Below, piece by piece: positions 1-12,000 of a DNA stretch of 64,000 nt. The DNA is taken from NCBI RefSeq assembly GCF_016801865.2, contig NC_068938.1:135450998-135514997 (forward strand), given 5' to 3'. Position 1 is the stretch's first letter; each line of letters opens with the position of its first letter. The DNA is from Culex pipiens pallens (taxonomy: Eukaryota; Arthropoda; Insecta; Diptera; Culicidae). The position numbers and the translations under genes are program-made. Below the pieces are notes generated by a model. That model worked only from the letters and a program-made list of their open reading frames with translations, did not search any database and was not told the DNA's origin.

Positions 1-1106
1 TTTTCCTGCTCCTCGAGGTAATTTTTTCGTGCACTGCATCCACGGTAGTTGCTGGTATGGTTACCTCCACAGTTGGCGCACTTGATGCGCGCCTTGGTTT
101 GCTCTGCCTTGTCCCCCCAGGTCCGCCTTGCACGGCAGTACACACGCCTCAGAGAGGTGTGTTTCACCGCACTTTACACAGCGGGGCGGGAGGTTGCAGT
201 TCCGCGAGCCGTGGCCGAATTTTTGGCAACGGTGGCATTGTGCTGCGTCCGACGGGTACTTTGAGTAGTACCGCCAGTTTACCCAAAACCCGTCCAACGC
301 CTTAGTTCGTCGCAGGTCTTGAATCTTGACGGTGCCGCGGTCGAAGTACAACAGGTACAGTGTGTGTGTACCTGTGACTGTTGTCTTCCGCGAGAGGACT
401 TTTATGTCACGCGGCGTTATTCCAGCACCCGAGAGGTCCTTCTTGAGGTCGGAGATCGGGCGGTCTTGGTACCCCTGCAAGACGACCTTAACGGCTGTCT
501 TCTGCACGGGGTCGAATGTGTAGAACTTGAAGTTTTTACTCTTCAATTTCTCCACAACCAGGTCGAAGTTCTTAGTGTCAAATGTGTAGACTTGCACTGA
601 CGACTTACCGATTTTCAGACAATATCCGAGGCCTTCCAGCAACTCGTCAACATCGTCCGCCAACGTGTCCAAAACAAAAATTGGAGGTGGTCTTCGTTCC
701 GTTAGTTCTTTTGAATAGTTATAGAATAGTTCTTTTTTGACGTCGGCACTTTTTTCCGTGCACGACCATCATCGTCGTCGTCGTCGTCGGTAGTGCTGCT
801 ACCGTCGGTGTTGTTGTTGTTGTTTTCTTCGTCGTCGCTCAGCATCTGGAACTCGTTCCTGATGGGAATGTTGGCGGATGTTGACGTGTTGGTCGTGGCA
901 CCGGAAGTACCTGAACGGGTTCGCACTGGTGATCTCGGAACATATCCGGGTAACTTGTCGATGCCTTCTGCGCTCACGCTCCCCTGCGCGATGGCGGTCG
1001 ACACGGCGTTGGTTTGTTTACCTTTTTGCACACGGCCGGTAGAGGAACTTCGCGGGTTTTTCGAGGCCGCACTCGAACTGCCACGGCCACGGCCGGCCTT
1101 TGGCAT
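1..1106 (-). pseudogene. LINE ORF1 (Gag-like, CCHC zinc knuckles), frameshifted
   Basis: ORF1 of Jockey-type elements encodes a nucleic-acid chaperone that packages the element RNA. An ATG at 1106-1104 opens a Gly/Ser/Arg-rich then Asp/Asn-rich N-terminal region (to about 703). A second block (672-121) carries the conserved central region and two zinc knuckles, CHRCQKFGHGSRNC (CX2CX4HX4C) and CVKCGETHLSEAC. A third knuckle (CANCGG...C) follows in another frame near 40-80. Two frame breaks are visible: one at about 700, where the N-terminal block ends at a stop while the next frame is open across it, and one at the run of six C at 113-118, where one extra base shifts the frame between knuckles two and three. 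The copy therefore cannot make a full ORF1 protein. Assignment to the Jockey clade is from the knuckle arrangement and flanking residues; the exact family is unknown. Confidence 0.75.
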
Positions 1107-1215
1107 GCTGCAGGAGCAAACTCGCGGGTAATCACGGTAATTTACGGCGAAAAAAATCGAAAAAACGATGGAGCATTGAGCACTTGACTGCTGCTTGCTC
1201 TCGTGCTTACACGGA
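1..1215 (-). mobile_element. Jockey-clade non-LTR retrotransposon, 5' part, decayed
   Basis: The minus strand carries a leader of roughly 100 bases followed by a Gag-like ORF1 with CCHC knuckles, the arrangement of Jockey-clade LINEs. The element runs off the left edge, so ORF2 (endonuclease and RT) is outside the window. The exact 5' end near 1200-1215 is inferred from where the GC-richer leader gives way to AT-rich flank; no target duplication can be checked because the 3' end is missing. Confidence 0.75.
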
Positions 1216-2920
1216 AGTGTTTTTATGTTTTAGTGGAAATAAATGCCAAATTTTATTTTTTAGTGTATATTAATGAAGAATTGATTTTGGGCATGTCACA
1301 TCACATTTCTGAAAGGCAGTGATTCTCTAAAAGTATCGAAACTACACTAATTTGGTTTTTTTTTGCGATAAAAAAAATGAATTTGCAATTAAAAAATACT
1401 TTATTGTGATGTTTTGATTAAGAGCACCGTTTTAGAGCATTTTTATAATTATTCATTCAATTTCACCATGTCTATCTCGCAAAAAAAAAAAAATATTCGA
1501 AAATTGTCAACAATATTCGTTTATGGACATAATTGTCCCGACTCGACCTGAGAAAAATCAGATTTTACAACGAGTTGAAATACAAAACATTTTTGTTATA
1601 CGTCGCGCCAAATATACATCACATCGATTTTTCTATTTTTTTGATTCAGGGTTAGTGAATGAACTCACCAATTTTTTTAAGTGTCATCAACAAACAATAA
1701 AACACGATAAGTTGAAGTTGTATGAAAAGATTTACTTTTATTTATTATCATTTATGCTTACACTAATCAATCAAAGTTGTAACGTTGTCTTTCACGCGCG
1801 AACCTTACTGACTAGAGATCTCCGAAGAAACATCATTTAACTACCTACGTACGCTGTCGGAAATCACTAATTTATACAAGTTAATTTTCCTCCTTTTTAT
1901 TCTCTCTGTAAATACGTTTAACATCGCTTTACATTTGCGTTTCCTTTATCTTGTCGCGTATTGATGAAGCGAATATTCAATTTGAACAAAAATGGTCTTG
2001 CTGCACAGCTTCGAAGCGGAACTCAGAAACATCAAAAAGTTGACATTCACAATTAAGATTACTAGGTGGTTGGCAGCTCGCTCGCTCTATTGGTTGCAGC
2101 TGCGCCCTTTCTTAAAATGATATGTCCATTCGGAATCTATAATCTCTCTGCTGTTGGAGTTACGAGCTACGGTAAAGATCTAGTTTTAGAAAGACGTTTT
2201 AAGAAGGAAGGAAGGCTAAACTATTTCAATTCGGTTGTAGTCTATTTCGAAACATGTGCTTGTTTTTTTGTCTGTTGGGATGACTCTGTTTTACAAGTTA
2301 AACTGTATTTTGTTAATCACATTGAATTTTTCATATCAAGGCATACATTTTTTTTTCTCTGTCTTTGCTCTGCGTTCAACTCTTTCCAATGTTGGCTAGA
2401 AAGCTAAAACTCTTCTTCTACGGGTTGCTTTAAACTATAAAAACAAAATTTGCATAAACTACCTAAACTAAAAGGAAAGAACAACTAAAACAATAAAGCA
2501 AATAAACTTTGAAGTAGGATTTTATCCAGTCTCTGCTCAGTGTTCTACCGAAACTGCGGTCAATTACAATCTAAAACTTATCAACAATTATTATTTGTTA
2601 GTGTCCACGATTTGAATCTGCGAAAAATTATAAATAAAATTTTGCAAACGTCTGGCACACAATTTTGGACGCGTTCTCACGTGTTCATCCTTTTCTACGC
2701 AAAAGTAGTCAATGTCCCTCTTTCCTTACGGGTAAAACCTATTTCCATGCATGCTGAACGTTGTGTAAATCAACTGAACCAAAAATGATCCACGTTTTCG
2801 TTTTGGAAATGAATCTCGCACATCATTCAGTCAGATGCTCTCTCGTGTGTGTGGTGTGTGAGTGGATAATTTATCATCAGCGTAATTTTGTCTCGCTCGC
2901 TCGATCTAAGATTTGCCTCT
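1216..2920. other. AT-rich flank, possible 3' UTR of the distal Pss isoform
   Basis: No convincing coding exon is seen. If the distal last exon of Pss (2921-3003) is used, its minus-strand 3' UTR would run through this stretch. AATAAA signals on the minus strand (TTTATT on plus) occur near 1735-1745 and 1896. Short open frames here start mostly at non-ATG codons and look random. Confidence 0.3.
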
Positions 2921-3003
2921 TTAATCTTCCTTAACACTATTGTGATGAGATCTTGCTTTTTTGGTAGGAGTGGATTTAGGCGAGTTTTTGGTCGATGATT
3001 TGC
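2921..3003 (-). CDS. Pss: Pss alternative last exon, distal
   Basis: A pyrimidine-rich acceptor (TTTGTTTACTTTTAG) precedes the exon. In the phase left by exon 5 it reads Gly448 followed by 26 residues, KSSTKNSPKSTPTKKARSHH and on to KED, then TAA (2921-2923). The Lys/Ser/Thr-rich basic tail resembles the basic C-termini of vertebrate PSS1. The resulting 474-aa protein is close to the usual family length. The call is inference from splice signals, phase and composition. Confidence 0.6.
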
Positions 3004-6000
3004 CTAAAAGTAAACAAAAATATGCAAAGGTTTAAATAAATAAGACGAAGCACTATAAATAAGCAAACAAGGTCGATTTGAAAGATTGTTCTAGTTAAGG
3101 AGAAAGCGCCGACGGAACAAGGATTCGCAGTCAACAGCTTTCTGTTGTTAAAAATTATGTGCTAGGTATGTCTTGATAACCATACCTCACCAGGCCAAGT
3201 TTGTTAAAACTCAGCCAAGTGTGCCATATAAACGTAGAGCAAGCACCCTTTTGTTAAATTGGGAGATATCCATGTTTAGAACGTCCTCATTTAACAACTG
3301 GCTCCACTAGTGATTGCTATCGTCGTGCTGTATAATGTCGGTAAAGTAGATTTTCAGTCGAAAAGATGAGCTAAATCAAGAGTAAATATTCCAATTGGAT
3401 ATACATGAGTATTTGAAATTATAGTATCTTGTTCACTACTGCTGAAAAACATTACCCACCGAAAATAACATAACAAATGAAAATAACATCAAACTGAACA
3501 ATGCGCTCGCATTTGCATCGCTAGCCATTCGATCCTTTCAGATAACATAACTGCAGGGATTTCTTGCTTAAATCATACTTGTACGGCGCAATATTGAGTG
3601 AAACCTGATCGTGAATAAAAGCATAGTTATGGAATGGTGGAAAAAGTACTTCAACGAGCATGCAGAAGTTATCCAAATCTAGTGTGGAGAAAAAAACGAC
3701 ATAACTCATTGTGATTTAAATAGAGAAGAGTGAGAAGAATTGTTCCCCAATTTTCATTTCTTGTCAAGGAGGTGTGGTTATGGCTACCAATCCCCAAGAA
3801 AGAGCAGTGTCCTATCCCTCGCTTGATCTAACTAGGCCAACATCCAAGATGGAACTGTTAGCCCAAAACTGTCAAACTAAAGAGTACGTATTTCATGTTT
3901 CTTCAGTTCATCGGGAAGTACTGTAAATTCAACAATAGGTTTGAGGCATTCTGGGTACTTCAAGTTCACATCCGTGTTAGGGAAGCGCTCATTTCCAGGG
4001 TAGCCGCCAGATTTCAACTTTCAATTTCCCAGGTTTCTCCTGAGCCCAAAAATAATTTTCCCGGGAAGTTTTTACCTCAAATTACAATACTTTTTAATCT
4101 GACCTGAGTATCAAAATATTTTTTACATGCATACATTTGGTACAGGTTTTGTTATTTGTTTTATGTTTTATTTTTTTATGATAGCTTTCAAAAACTAAAA
4201 TTTTGTGATTTTTCTAACTTAATTAATAATTGAAAAGTTTTTAAAATCCTGACTAAATCTTGAACAGGTTTACATAACACTTTATTCCATATAAATTACC
4301 AGGCTTGGAGGCGCATGGAGGATCAAGTAGAGATCCTAAATAGGGAGACTGGTCAAAGTGAATTTGACGTATCCAAACAGACACGAGTTTGACGTATCCA
4401 AACGAGCATTTGCCTTTACGCCCAGTAAAACTTATCAGTGTTGCCAAGCTCAAAACATACGTTGCCAGATCGATTTAGCCAGCTTAGACCAGTCTCCCTA
4501 TTTAGGGTCTCTAGGATCAAGTCAATTTTAATTGTTGATATAAGCCTTATAGAATGTCGTATTGCGATTTTTTTTGCATTTTTTTAACTTTAATTATTTT
4601 AAAATTTCAAAAAAGGTATTTTTTATCCATTTTTTTAAATTTATGTTTGTACCAGGCGTTTCCTTTATTGTAAAAATAACACATTTTGTTATTTTTGGGC
4701 CAACAACATTTGATTTTAAACTTGATATTATTCTGAGGAATAACGAAAAACAAATTGTGAAAATTAACCGAAATGTTAGTTCTTAAATGCGTTGAAATAA
4801 TTCATCGTTTTGATTTTTAAACCTGCTTTGAGTCAAAATTGAAAATATAAAAAGAGGCAAACACTATTCCTAGTTCAAGCAATAATTTATCAGTATTTGA
4901 AGTAGTTTTAAGTTTTGAAATAAATACTAAGCATGCTGAACTTACAAAAACAAATCAAAAGAGAATATTTAAATTGCATTTTTAAAACTTCCTAACCTAA
5001 ACAAGCCATCTAGTATCTAAATGTATCACAACTGCTCAGTGTGTTCCGAGTCTTTGGCGTAAAAGTGAGATTGCTTTAAAATTTGACTAAACTGTGTGTT
5101 GTAAACCGTTTCGTGTGTTGTTTTAAAAAGCCAAACCCCCTAAACAATTTTAATCTTGATATCGTAACTGGTGCGGTTTAGATCGGGATCTTTGAGTTTA
5201 CCGTGTGCATGTGCGACGAATACGGGATGTACGTAGTATTCGGGTCCTGAATGTTTGTTTGGTTGGTTTTTGTAGGTGTTGTTTTTTTTGTGGTGGGAAA
5301 GAGAGAGAGAGAACAAGAACAAACGGGGTGTCTTTAAAGAAGGGGCCGCAGCTGATAAGGTCGCAAGCAAGTACTTGGGTCAAATTGGGCGAACGAAGAA
5401 GTGTGTGGGGTGATAACGGGCGAGTTCCGGATTGAAACAAATCCGGGTGTGAAGAGGGAAAGCAAGAAAGAAAACGAAAATCAGCTGAGCGAGTCATACG
5501 ACTGTGTGTTACGTACCTTTGGAATCACCTGATAAGACGGCTGAATCTTTGAACTCTCGGCTGGGCTGCTTCACTGGGGAGGAATCTTGCGAGTCATCAC
5601 CCTAAAAGAAGAAGATTTGCTTGAGTCACATCCGCAATCTCGCGAGTCTTTCAGACTTACGTCCACGTATTTGTGCCAAAGCATGCAGCTGTACACGAAC
5701 ATGATCGAGATGACGGCCTGGATGAACAGCCAAAAGACGATGTTCTTGACCTGGGTGCGCTCGAACAGCTCCCGGCCGTTCTTGATGCACAGGATGGCCT
5801 CGGAGATTAGGATGGCGATGTACACCCAGCACTGCGTTCCCAGCCGCTTGCAGCGGGTGTCCGTTACGTAGATGTAGTACTGCCGGACCGAGGGCGCCGT
5901 GAACAGACCGACAAAGACGAGCCGCCCGATGACCACCGGATGGGACGGAGGCATCTCGAAGATGTGCTTCAAGAAGAAGGTGTTCAACTCAGTCAACTGA

Positions 6001-9000
6001 AACGACGGAGAGATGTTCGTTGAAATTGGTGCCACTTAACCCGCGACTAATCGTCCCACCTGCCACAGCAGCACCAGCTGGCTCACGGCAAAGAACCGCA
6101 TGTACGTACTGGTCGGATCGAGCCAACGCACGTGCGCCCAGCTTTCCGGCGTAAACTGCAGCACGGCCCGCTTCAGCTTCCCCGTGGTCGACGAAATGTC
6201 CCGAATGCTGGCCCACTTGTACTCGCGCATCTCGAGCAGCTTGCAGAACTTGAGCCCGCACCAGATGCCGAACCCGTTGCAAACCAGCACGTCCAGAATG
6301 AGCGCGTCCCACCAGCACTCGGCAAAGTTCGGCAGCAAATGGGCGAACGTAATCTCCGTAATTTCCCACATGACCGAAATGGCCCACAGGATGCCCATGT
6401 GCCGGATCAGGACCGCCTTAAATGCCCACCCCAGGTAGTGTCCCACCGCGAACACGTCCACGTGCGACCAGATGCGCTCCAAACTCACGTCCGAGCAGTT
6501 TGCGGCGTAGTCCTGGAAGGAAAAGAACCAAAATTAAACCCAACCTCAAACCTTTCACCAAAACTAAATCCCACCTTGTCCATGTCGATGTGGAACGCGC
6601 GCAGCGTCGGATCGAACCAGTAGAATATCCCCATAATGGACTTGTAGTCCTGGAACATGAGAAACAGCAGGAACAGCAGATAGAGCACCGAAAGGCCGAA
6701 TAGCATGCGCCACACGACGGGATGGGGTCGGGTGAAGGGTCCGTTCGGGAACGCCAGCACCGAGATGATCAGGAAGAAGAAGATTACGCACACCATGCCG
6801 GCCCAGATGTTCTCCTGGACGTCCGTTTGGTCGCTGTGTTTGGGTGAAGGCAGAAATAACAAAAAATAAATTATTAACGAATGACAGTTGTATGCAGTCA
6901 AACGTAAAAGTAACCCTTCCCTTAACATCGCAGCCCAAAAGGCACATCGACGGATGAGAGATTCTGTCATTGCAATTTTCTTCCCCTCGAAAAGATTTAT
7001 TGAAAACACTTGAACAATCAACTTTGTAAACTACATTTTATAACGATTATTCGTTATTTATACAAACTTTCAGAATTTTAACTAATTTAGAATTCAGGAA
7101 AACTTCTACATTTTTTTTTTTCTGTAATCATTGATATTTTGCATTTTTTGACACTCTTCGCGGATTTTAACAGGCCGGATTTTTGTACGGATTTTTTCGT
7201 GTAATACGGATTTGTACGGAATTTGAAGCATGACAATAACAATTTTTAAGTTGAATTGCTCTTTTTTTTATCGGTCAAAGCTTTTGCTAATAAGACATTT
7301 TAATTTAACTGTCAGTTTGATTTCAAAAGGACTATTTGGTTAGTTTTCCGGGTTTGCCCCAGTTCAAAGTTGATTATCTTTAATTGTTCTTTTCAAATAG
7401 CTTACAAAACATACTTATCCTATAATAGATATAAAGGCTTTCTAACCCTTTTGAAAACCTGTGGAAATTTGAATTAACAAATATTTTCGTGAAAACAATC
7501 AGAACGATATCAATTGAAAAAGCAAACTTTTGTTATTTCTGAATACCCCTTGATTCAATGATTTGTTTAGTTGATTGTAAGTGTAAGTTTAATTTAGTTT
7601 CAGGTTAGGTTATGTTTTCTTTACATTTTTTTTTCTTCGTTGTACCTAGTGTTACAAAAAACATAAATCATTCCCTTTTAATGTCATAAAAATGAACAGT
7701 GTTAAAACACGAAAAGCAAACTAAAGGTGAAGAGCAACAGCTGACCACTTATTATGTAAACCAAATGTAATTATTATAAGAAAGATCCAATAAAGCATAT
7801 TTAATTTAAAAAAAAACACACATTTTGCTACAGCAGTATTATTTGGTCAAATAGAATGGAAAAGCGTTGAGGGATAAAAGAAAACAAAAGTTAATATAAT
7901 AAAAATCAAATGGTGGATAATAAACAATTCGCAATTCGCAATTCACAATTTTCAGTGTAAGAACGGGCCTTGACCGATCTTATGCACCAGGTTCGTCAAC
8001 CGAAGAGCACGCAAGAAGGTCAGTGCCATTGCATGCTCTTAGGTATCAATCCTTGGCCTGCATCAAATGGTGGATAATAAACAGAAGAAAACTAAATGAG
8101 AACAGAAGATAGAAGGTAGCTGAAACCCCGTTCTGTGTTGTTGTTCGAAATCAAAACAATACCTTCTAAAATCTCAAATTACTTCCCTTTCCCACATTGC
8201 ACAGTGGTCCAGTCCGCAAAATTACGTGGAAAATGAATTGTCCGAAAAAATGTGAAGTATTGGAGCTAACTTTTCAGGAATATTTTTGGGCTTTTTTTGC
8301 CTTCTAGAAAGTTGTTGAGCTAGCCAATTCAAGCAATTTTGTCGGAGTCACCAAAATTTTATCTCACAATCTACGCTTTCTACGACCAAATTTAGAGAAA
8401 GCATCTAATAAAACCTTCAAAAATCCGTTTTTGAACGTAGCAATTGAGGATTAAGTTTTAGAAAAAAGTGTTATTCGGGGCACTTTTAGAGCCCAAACAT
8501 TTTTATTTTCTGACAGGTCAATTTGGATTTAAGAGTCAAAAGTTACAGCCATTTTAAGGTAAAAAATATACACTCAAACCCCGATGGTTTGACACCAACT
8601 GTTGTCAAACGAACGGGGTCACTTTTTAGTTTGACACCCCTTTTACACGGAGTTCACACACACTACCAAACATTTGTTTTGATAGTGTGCGTGAGCACCG
8701 TGTAAAAAGTGACAGTTCGTCACTTTTTAGTTTGACTTTGACCAACCAACGGGGTACAAACTAAAAAAGTGTCAAACGAAAAAGTGACCAACCACCGGGG
8801 GTTGAGTGTACAAATTTAAAACTTGAATATCTCGAAAAGGCGCTGTTCGGACGGTGTAGAAAAAATCAAAATTTTTTAAACCGGATTTGGAAATGGTTTC
8901 CCGTATGAAGGAAACGAAGTGCATGTTCTGCAGAAAGGCAGACAAGCACGATCGTGGTTGGGAGGAGTGTTCTAAGTGCGGTTCGTGGGCTCATACAAAG

Positions 9001-12000
9001 TGCTCGGGCGTGGATGAAGAGTCGGAAGAAGAGTGGATCTGTCCGAAGTGTGTCGACTCCGAATTTCTGCTGAAAGTTCCGGGGAATAAGACGAAGAAGT
9101 CGGGCGCCATCAGCGATTCGGGAACCGTCCCAGGCGCTAGTTCTGTTGCAGTTCCAACTGAAGAGGAGTTGGCTGAGGAACAGCGTGCCGAGCGGGAGGC
9201 TTTCGTGAAGCAAATTGAGCTGCGCAAGAAACGTCTGGCGGAAAAGCTGGCCTGGAGCGAGCAGAGGATGAAGGAGGAGGCGGAAATGCAGGCGCTTGAG
9301 TTGAAAACTCAGCGCGAGATCGAGCAGAAGCAGCTGGCGCACGATCAGGAGATGCTGCAGCGTCAGTTGTCTGTAGAGAAGGAGTTTTTAAAGAAACGGT
9401 CAGCTCTGAAGAAGCAGATCGATGCTAGCAAGGCCAAGGTCGAAGCGCTGAAGGCCGAGAAGTCCACGGAGCAGAAAGTGACCGACTGGTTGAAGGGCGG
9501 CGAGAACTCTGGAACTGGAGGGAAACCGAAGCCAAAGCCGAAACCGGAAGTCACTCCGGAGAGCAGCGATCATGAGGACTCTGGAGAAGATAGCGATTCG
9601 GTCAAGTCCGCAAAAGGTGGCGTCAAGAAGGGTGGCGGATCGTTTGGCAACACTACTCGCATCACGCGAGAGCAAATGGCCGCGCGAAAGGTGGTGTCGC
9701 ATGCCTTGCCGAAGTTCAAGGGCGAACCGGAAGTCTGGCCGCTGTTCATCAGTTGCTTCGAGCACACCACGGCAGCGTGTGGCTTCTCCAACATCGAAAA
9801 TCTCACGCGGCTCGTAGAAGCACTTGACGGCGAGGCGCTGGAGAACGTGCGAAGCAGCCTAGTTTTCCCGAGTGCGGTGCCGGGCATCATCCAAGATCTC
9901 CGAAACATGTTCGGGAGACCAGAGAAGCTACTGAAAGCGTTGCTGGAGAAGGTGAGGCAGGCGCCGGCACCGCATGCCGATCGCTTGGGTACCTTCATTA
10001 ACTTCGGGATGGTGGTGAAGCAGTTGTGCGACCACCTTGAAGCTGCAGGCCTGCAAGACCACCTGAACAATCCCATGCTGGTGCAGGAGCTGATCGAGAA
10101 GTTGCCGCCTAGCTATCAGATGGATTGGGTCAGGTTCAAGCGGGGCAACAAGGAGAATCCACTGCGAAGGTTTGCGAACTTTATGAAGGGGATCGTGGAC
10201 GACGCTTCGGAAGTGGCGGATTTCTCACCCCAGAACTCGAGCGACAACAGCAAGCCAGAAAGAGGAAAGCCGCATGGCAGAGCGTTCGTTCATGTCCATG
10301 AAACGGAGCTGAATCAGGACGAAGCGCCGCGCATCGAGAGACCCAGCAGGCCCTGCTGGTTCTGCAAGCGGGCGGATCATTTCATCCGATCCTGCGAGGA
10401 CTTCAAGCGAATGAACGTCGCGGAACGGCTGAGGGAAGTGGAGAGATTGAAGCTGTGTGGCCGGTGTCTGAACAATCACGGTTCTAGACCGTGTAACTTC
10501 AGGGGCCGGTGTACGGTGCCGAACTGCGTCGGCGACCATCATCCCCTCTTACACCGCGCGGAAGAGACGGTGCAGCTGCAGAAAGCGGAGAACTCGAGTC
10601 GTTCGGTGATTTTCCGCATGATGCCAGTAACACTGCACGCCGGAAAGAGACAGTACGACACTGTAGCGTTCCTGGACGAAGGATCGTCGGCGACGCTGGT
10701 GGATGACGCCGTGGCCAAGCAGTTGAAGGCAGAGGGAGTTCCAGAGCCGTTGATTGTCAACTGGACCGGAAACATCAACCGGATTGAGGACGGATCGCGT
10801 AAGGTGGAGTTGATGCTGTCAGCCAAGGGATCGACAGAGAAGTTTCCGCTGTCGACGCGAACCGTTGGAGAGCTGCTTTTGCCACAGCAGGACGTGAACT
10901 ACCCAGAAGTGGTAGGAAAGTACACGCATCTGTCCGGCGTGCCGCTGGAAGATCTTCCGTCAGGTGTACCGACGATCCTGATCGGATTGGACAACCTGCA
11001 TCTGTTCGCGCCATTGGAGTCACGAATCGGCCAGCCTTGTGAGCCGATTGCCGTGCGATCGAAGGTCGGATGGACGGTTTACGGAACGGAGAAGCGCAAA
11101 CCGCGCAGAAGTGTCCATTTGAATGTGCACTCGGTGGTTCCAGTGAGCAGCAGTCAAGCGCCCGAAAAGCGGAAGGTGCCGGATATGCAGGACGGCAGAA
11201 AGCCGTCTACAGTTCCGGTTAGCGAGCCCAAGGAGACGCAAGCACGAGAGATTCTGGAAGAATCGACGACCACTCTGGGTCGAGAGCCGGAGAAGAACCC
11301 GGCACTGAAGGAGAAAAATGAGCCCACGAATCGCCAGCGGAACGAGGACTGCACAACCGAAGATGAGCAGCTGGAAAAGCCGAGAGCGGCAGCGAGCGAA
11401 CATCGTTTGGACCCCGGGGCAGTTCCGAATACCAACGGCCACGAGACGAGCAAGGCGCCAACGAAGATGGTCCGGGAAATCGTCAACAACTGCGCGGCTC
11501 AGCTGACGTGGGTGCGGACGACGTGGTCGGTCAATCCTCCCCTGTCATCTCACTTGGGAGATGCTTGGGAGCGACTGATGCGATCGGTCAGTGAAGCGCT
11601 CATGGCGCTAGACCATGGGCGGCGGCTTATGGACGAGATCCAAAAGACTGCCATCGACGAAGCGGAGAACGCACGTCCGCTTGCATACGTGTTGCAGCAG
11701 TCGGACGAGGCTGAAGCGATTTATCCCATATCTTTTCAGCGAGATGCTTCACCAAACCAACCGGGCGGGGCTCTACCGTCGCCACATCCGGCGGTGGCTC
11801 TACGGGACACGTGGCAGCGTCCCAAACAGCTGGCCGGCGCAACATGGAAACGACGAAGCGACGAGAACCTGCCAAGGCGGACGAGGTTCGGGAAGACGAT
11901 GTCGCGGGAGAGAAATGCCCAGACCAAGGAGGGCAACGAACGGAAGTGCTGGATTCGGGGCCCCGTGGACGAATCGATCGTGGGCAAGGACGAGTGGGTG

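Noticed and set aside
5571..6035. Unspliced extensions of Pss exons 3-5
   Set aside because: Reading through introns adds residues absent from the PSS family; the GT-AG exons restore the family sequence.
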